Of a stretch of 64,000 bases of DNA, positions 60,951 to 64,000 are shown piece by piece. Each line of letters opens with the position of its first letter. Position 1 is the stretch's first letter. Both the position numbers and the translations under genes were made by a program. Under the pieces are notes generated by a model. It did not search any database. It was given only the letters and a program-made list of their open reading frames with translations, and was not told where the DNA came from. Origin of the DNA: Eonycteris spelaea (Eukaryota; Chordata; Mammalia; Chiroptera; Pteropodidae); assembly GCA_003508835.1 (NCBI GenBank), contig PUFA01000204.1, positions 2,418,001 through 2,482,000 on the forward strand, in the 5' to 3' direction.

Positions 60951-61689
60951 AGTAGTCTGCTCTAAAAGTTCATATGTGAATTTTATTTTTTCTCCTTGGA
61001 CACAATGGTGTCAGTGTGGGCCTACCATACAGTTTCTTTCCAGGGGATATTTTAGGGAGATGGGTGAACTTCAGCTACCAGTAAGAATTTTACACCAGCA
61101 TGGGGCAGGCTCCCATGAAAGTCATGAAATATGCTGTAACCTAAGTTTGGTTTTGTTGCTCTAAGCCTATGGGGATGGCCCTCAACTGACCCATACTCAG
61201 CTTTCATACATTCTGTGCGTATGCACAGGTTACAGATACAGCAAACTATTTTATAATAACTAAGAATTTTATTATTTCATGATAGCACTGTTTGGCAGCT
61301 CCTGTTACCAGGGTCATCAAGGTGACTAAATCTCACCTCTCTACCCCCTTTTGTCATTCAGAAATAATTATGTATAGAAGTAACAAGATGGATGTAAATG
61401 GAAGCTAGCTAGGCCCGTCCGACGAACTTGGTACGATGCTTCATATTATGGCAATACAGGTCAACTATTCATGACTGGGGCATGCTTAAATATGGAAAGC
61501 TTTCTAGCAAAGGGCCCATCTCTTTATGTTTCGTCTTTGATAGTCTAACTATTGAAAGAGTATTTTGAATAAGGGCTGGCTTCTATTTAGGAAGGTGGCT
61601 GCAATATTGTGATTTATAAGAAATATATATTTGATCATTCAGATAACCAAAATATACTTTTCATATATATTTAGTCTTCCTCCACAGTT

Positions 61690-62390
61690 CCTGACTTATA
61701 GCGCCCCTAACCCTTGGAATTTCCTGAGTGTTGAGAGTGTTAAGGTGTCTTTTTGTTATGTGAATGAGGTGACTGTTAGAAGCACCTGAGGATGGGTTGA
61801 TTGCCAGGAGAACCAACCACGTGATTAGAGGGTTGGACCTCTCTTTCCCCCACCTCTAGGGAGGGGAGAGGGGCTGGAGATTTATTCATAGGGAGGGAGA
61901 GGGGCTGGAGGTTTATTCAAATGCCAGTGGCCAAAGATACAATCAATCGGCCCTATGTAATGAAGCCTCCATAAAATCCTCCAAGAGGAAGAGGTTCAGA
62001 GAACTTCTGGGTTGGTGAACACATGGGGATTCAGGGGCAGTGGTGCACCTGGAGAGGGCATGGAAGCTCCATGCCCCAATACATCTCTTCTGTCTGGCTG
62101 TTCCTAAGTTATACCCTTTTACAATAAACCAGTGATCTAGAAAGTAACATGTTTCTCCGAGTTCTGTGAGCTGCTCTAGCAAATTAATTGAACCCAAGAA
62201 AGGGGTTGTGGGAACTTTTTATGGCTGCTCTGTCAGAAGCACAGGTGACAACCTTGGATTGTGACTGGTGTCTGAAGTGAAGGGCAGTCTTGTAGGACTG
62301 AGCCCTTAACCTGTGGGATCTGATTCTATCTCCAGATAGATAGTATCAGAGTTCAGTTGAATTCTTGGACACTCTACTGGATAACCTTAA
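61690..62390 (+). repeat. ERV-L-like LTR with adjacent leader
   Basis: 'AATGAAGCCTCCATAAAATC', 'GGCTGTTCCTAAGTTATACC', the poly(A)-type ACAATAAACCAG and 'GTGAGCTGCTCTAGCAAATT' are in the order of a common old mammalian ERV LTR. The region after 62215 ('GTCTGAAGTGAAGGGCAGTC') matches the usual sequence next to it. No retroviral gene remains. Confidence 0.7.
61858..61920. repeat. two-copy tandem duplication inside the LTR, about 32 bp
   Basis: 61858-61889 and 61890-61920 share 'GGAGAGGGGCTGGAG' followed by TTTATTCA, with small differences and a one-base length difference. Confidence 0.8.
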
Positions 62391-62890
62391 CAGTTATCCA
62401 TTGCAGGTTAACAGGTTTTCTTGAGCATGAGGAAGTAGAAGCCATTCTTCCTAATACTGAATCTGTTCTTGGAGCCTGAAGTCCTTAGGGCTTATGTGTA
62501 ATTCCTGTGTGGCTGCGGGCCCAGGAATCTGATGGCTCTGCAGTCTGGGTTGTTTTCCCCACTCTCAACATCGACTGACTTGGTGTGAGCATCTCCTTAC
62601 CTGCTTTGGTTACTATTCTTGTTACTCCATGCCTGTCTCTGTTCAAAGAAAGTAAAATGTGGTGTGGTTTTCATGTGCTCAAGGGGGGAGGGTGTGCTCC
62701 TTTTTGATTACTTTAGAAATTATCATGTTATTGCCTGATATGTGTCTCAAGTGTAAGAGAAAGATCTTGCACAGACTAGCAGTCTTGCCTTGGTTGTGGA
62801 GTGAAGATGTTTTTTGTTGTTCTAATAACTTGAGCTAAATAACTGCTTTTCTCCAAAGAGACTTTATGAAAATCAGCTTAAGAACAGTAA

Positions 62891-63290
62891 AAATAGCGTT
62901 GGATAGTGAGTCAATAGACTTGGATTCCAGTCTTGGCTTCTTCAAGAAGTCACTTATATGTTCTTGGCACCTTGGTTTTTCATCTGTAGAAGAATGCTAA
63001 CAATCATATTTGGTCAACCCACAGTGAGAATCCAATGAGGTAATTTATGTGTTTTTGAAAAAGTATATGCTATACAGCTCTAAGGTGGTGGTGGTAGAAT
63101 GAGAACATATACGTCTTAGTTGCGTTTACAAGGCATTTTTAGTGATGTTATATCATTTAATCCACATGCCAAGCTTGTGACTCAGGCACTGTTACTATAA
63201 TTTTCTTTAAGTGAGGAAACTTGGGCCTGGAGAGGTTAAATGACTGGCTCATACATTTAGTGTTAGGCATTTAGAGGAAAGCCTAGAAGA
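62891..63290. repeat. two MIR fragments
   Basis: A plus-strand MIR lies at about 62895-63070 ('GACTTGGATTCCAGTCTTGG', 'GTGAGAATCCAATGAGG'). An antisense one lies at about 63160-63290 ('AAGTGAGGAAACTTGGGCCT'). Confidence 0.7.
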
Positions 63291-64000
63291 AAATATACTT
63301 TCAGTAATTGACTGTTGATTGAATGACTGAAAGTGTTAAAGTAGGGCTCAAACTTTGGTTTTCTGTAGCTAAAGTCCTGACTCTTCTGATTTAACAGGCA
63401 GTAAAGTGTGAGAAGAAAGGGGCATTACACAAATGAGAGATTCTTTAGCAGGAGGAGCAGAGAGGATGGTCTGAGAATTGGATGTTAACAGGAAGAATGT
63501 GTGTTTAAGAAGTTAGTGGGGCAGCAATTAGGACACACTACGGGGAAGAAACATTGAGGAGAATGTTAACTCACATCTTCCTGATGTGCCCAAAGCTGAG
63601 CTTGCGTGTGGCCATCAGAATCTGAAGCTGATTGGTCGGACATTTCACTTCCTCCTCTCACTGACGTGGACAGCTAGCCAAATCTACCACAGTGTGATCA
63701 CATTTGGTGTAAGTTGCTCCAGGGCAGTGAATTCACTTTTCTGTGCCATCTTTTATTGTATTTACTCGGGGAGACACCCAATGAAAGCCTCCCAATTCTT
63801 GAGGGTCTAAAGGTCTGTACACCCTGTGCTGGGATGTGATAGTCCATACCTGTAGAGTGGTCTTAGAGTTGTACGTTTTAGTGAGGCCAAGTTGGATTAG
63901 CCCAGGAGGTGGTGGCCCCGATGGGGGAATAGAGTGATGGAACAGGGCCAACAAGAATTCAGGATACTGAAGAGGGTGCATCTGGAAGTTGGAGATGCCA
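63291..64000. other. intronic or intergenic, nothing recognised
   Basis: No coding exon or reliable repeat assignment up to the end of the window. Confidence 0.35.

Noticed and set aside
1..64000. CRISPR arrays, operons, phage or bacterial features
   Set aside because: The sequence is vertebrate nuclear DNA; the only arrays are microsatellites and two-copy duplications.

Overview
The window is mammalian nuclear DNA with low gene density. It holds interrupted genes with GT-AG introns, a CpG-island promoter and many interspersed repeats (MIR, L2, L1, hAT and Tigger relics, LTR relics). No Alu, rodent B1/B2, ruminant BovB, carnivore SINEC, horse ERE or vesper-bat VES element was seen. A minus-strand 5S-rRNA-derived SINE-like insertion at 8527-8753 and L1 3' ends of a laurasiatherian/bat type suggest a fruit bat (Pteropodidae). 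This assignment is an inference from repeats, not from a recognised gene.

Layout. Positions 1-14300 contain the 3' part of a plus-strand protein-coding gene. Four exons joined in consistent phase encode the last 128 residues, a stop lies at 14108-14110 and a poly(A) signal at 14276-14281. I do not recognise the protein. Positions 14300-55000 are intergenic: old LINE, SINE and DNA-transposon relics, microsatellites, a decayed processed copy of FAM161A (about 19024-20570, possibly to 20950), two U6 snRNA-derived insertions (22333-22363 and a U6-L1 chimera at 42030-42915), and an unmethylated-looking, CCAAT-rich cluster at 23290-23470. Positions 55300-57200 are a strong CpG island with at least three good splice donors. 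It is followed by a probable non-coding second exon at 58987-59249 that carries several short upstream ORFs. This is the 5' end of a second plus-strand gene whose coding part lies beyond the window. Two LTR relics (60349-60950 and 61690-62390) lie in what would be its next intron.

The two genes point the same way and are separated by about 41 kb. Nothing in the sequence links them functionally. No new multi-gene system is present. The most notable items are the retrotransposition products (5S-derived SINE, U6-L1 chimera, tailless U6 fragment, FAM161A copy with an apparent exon-intron boundary), the start-stop uORFs in the 5' exon, and several recent short duplications.
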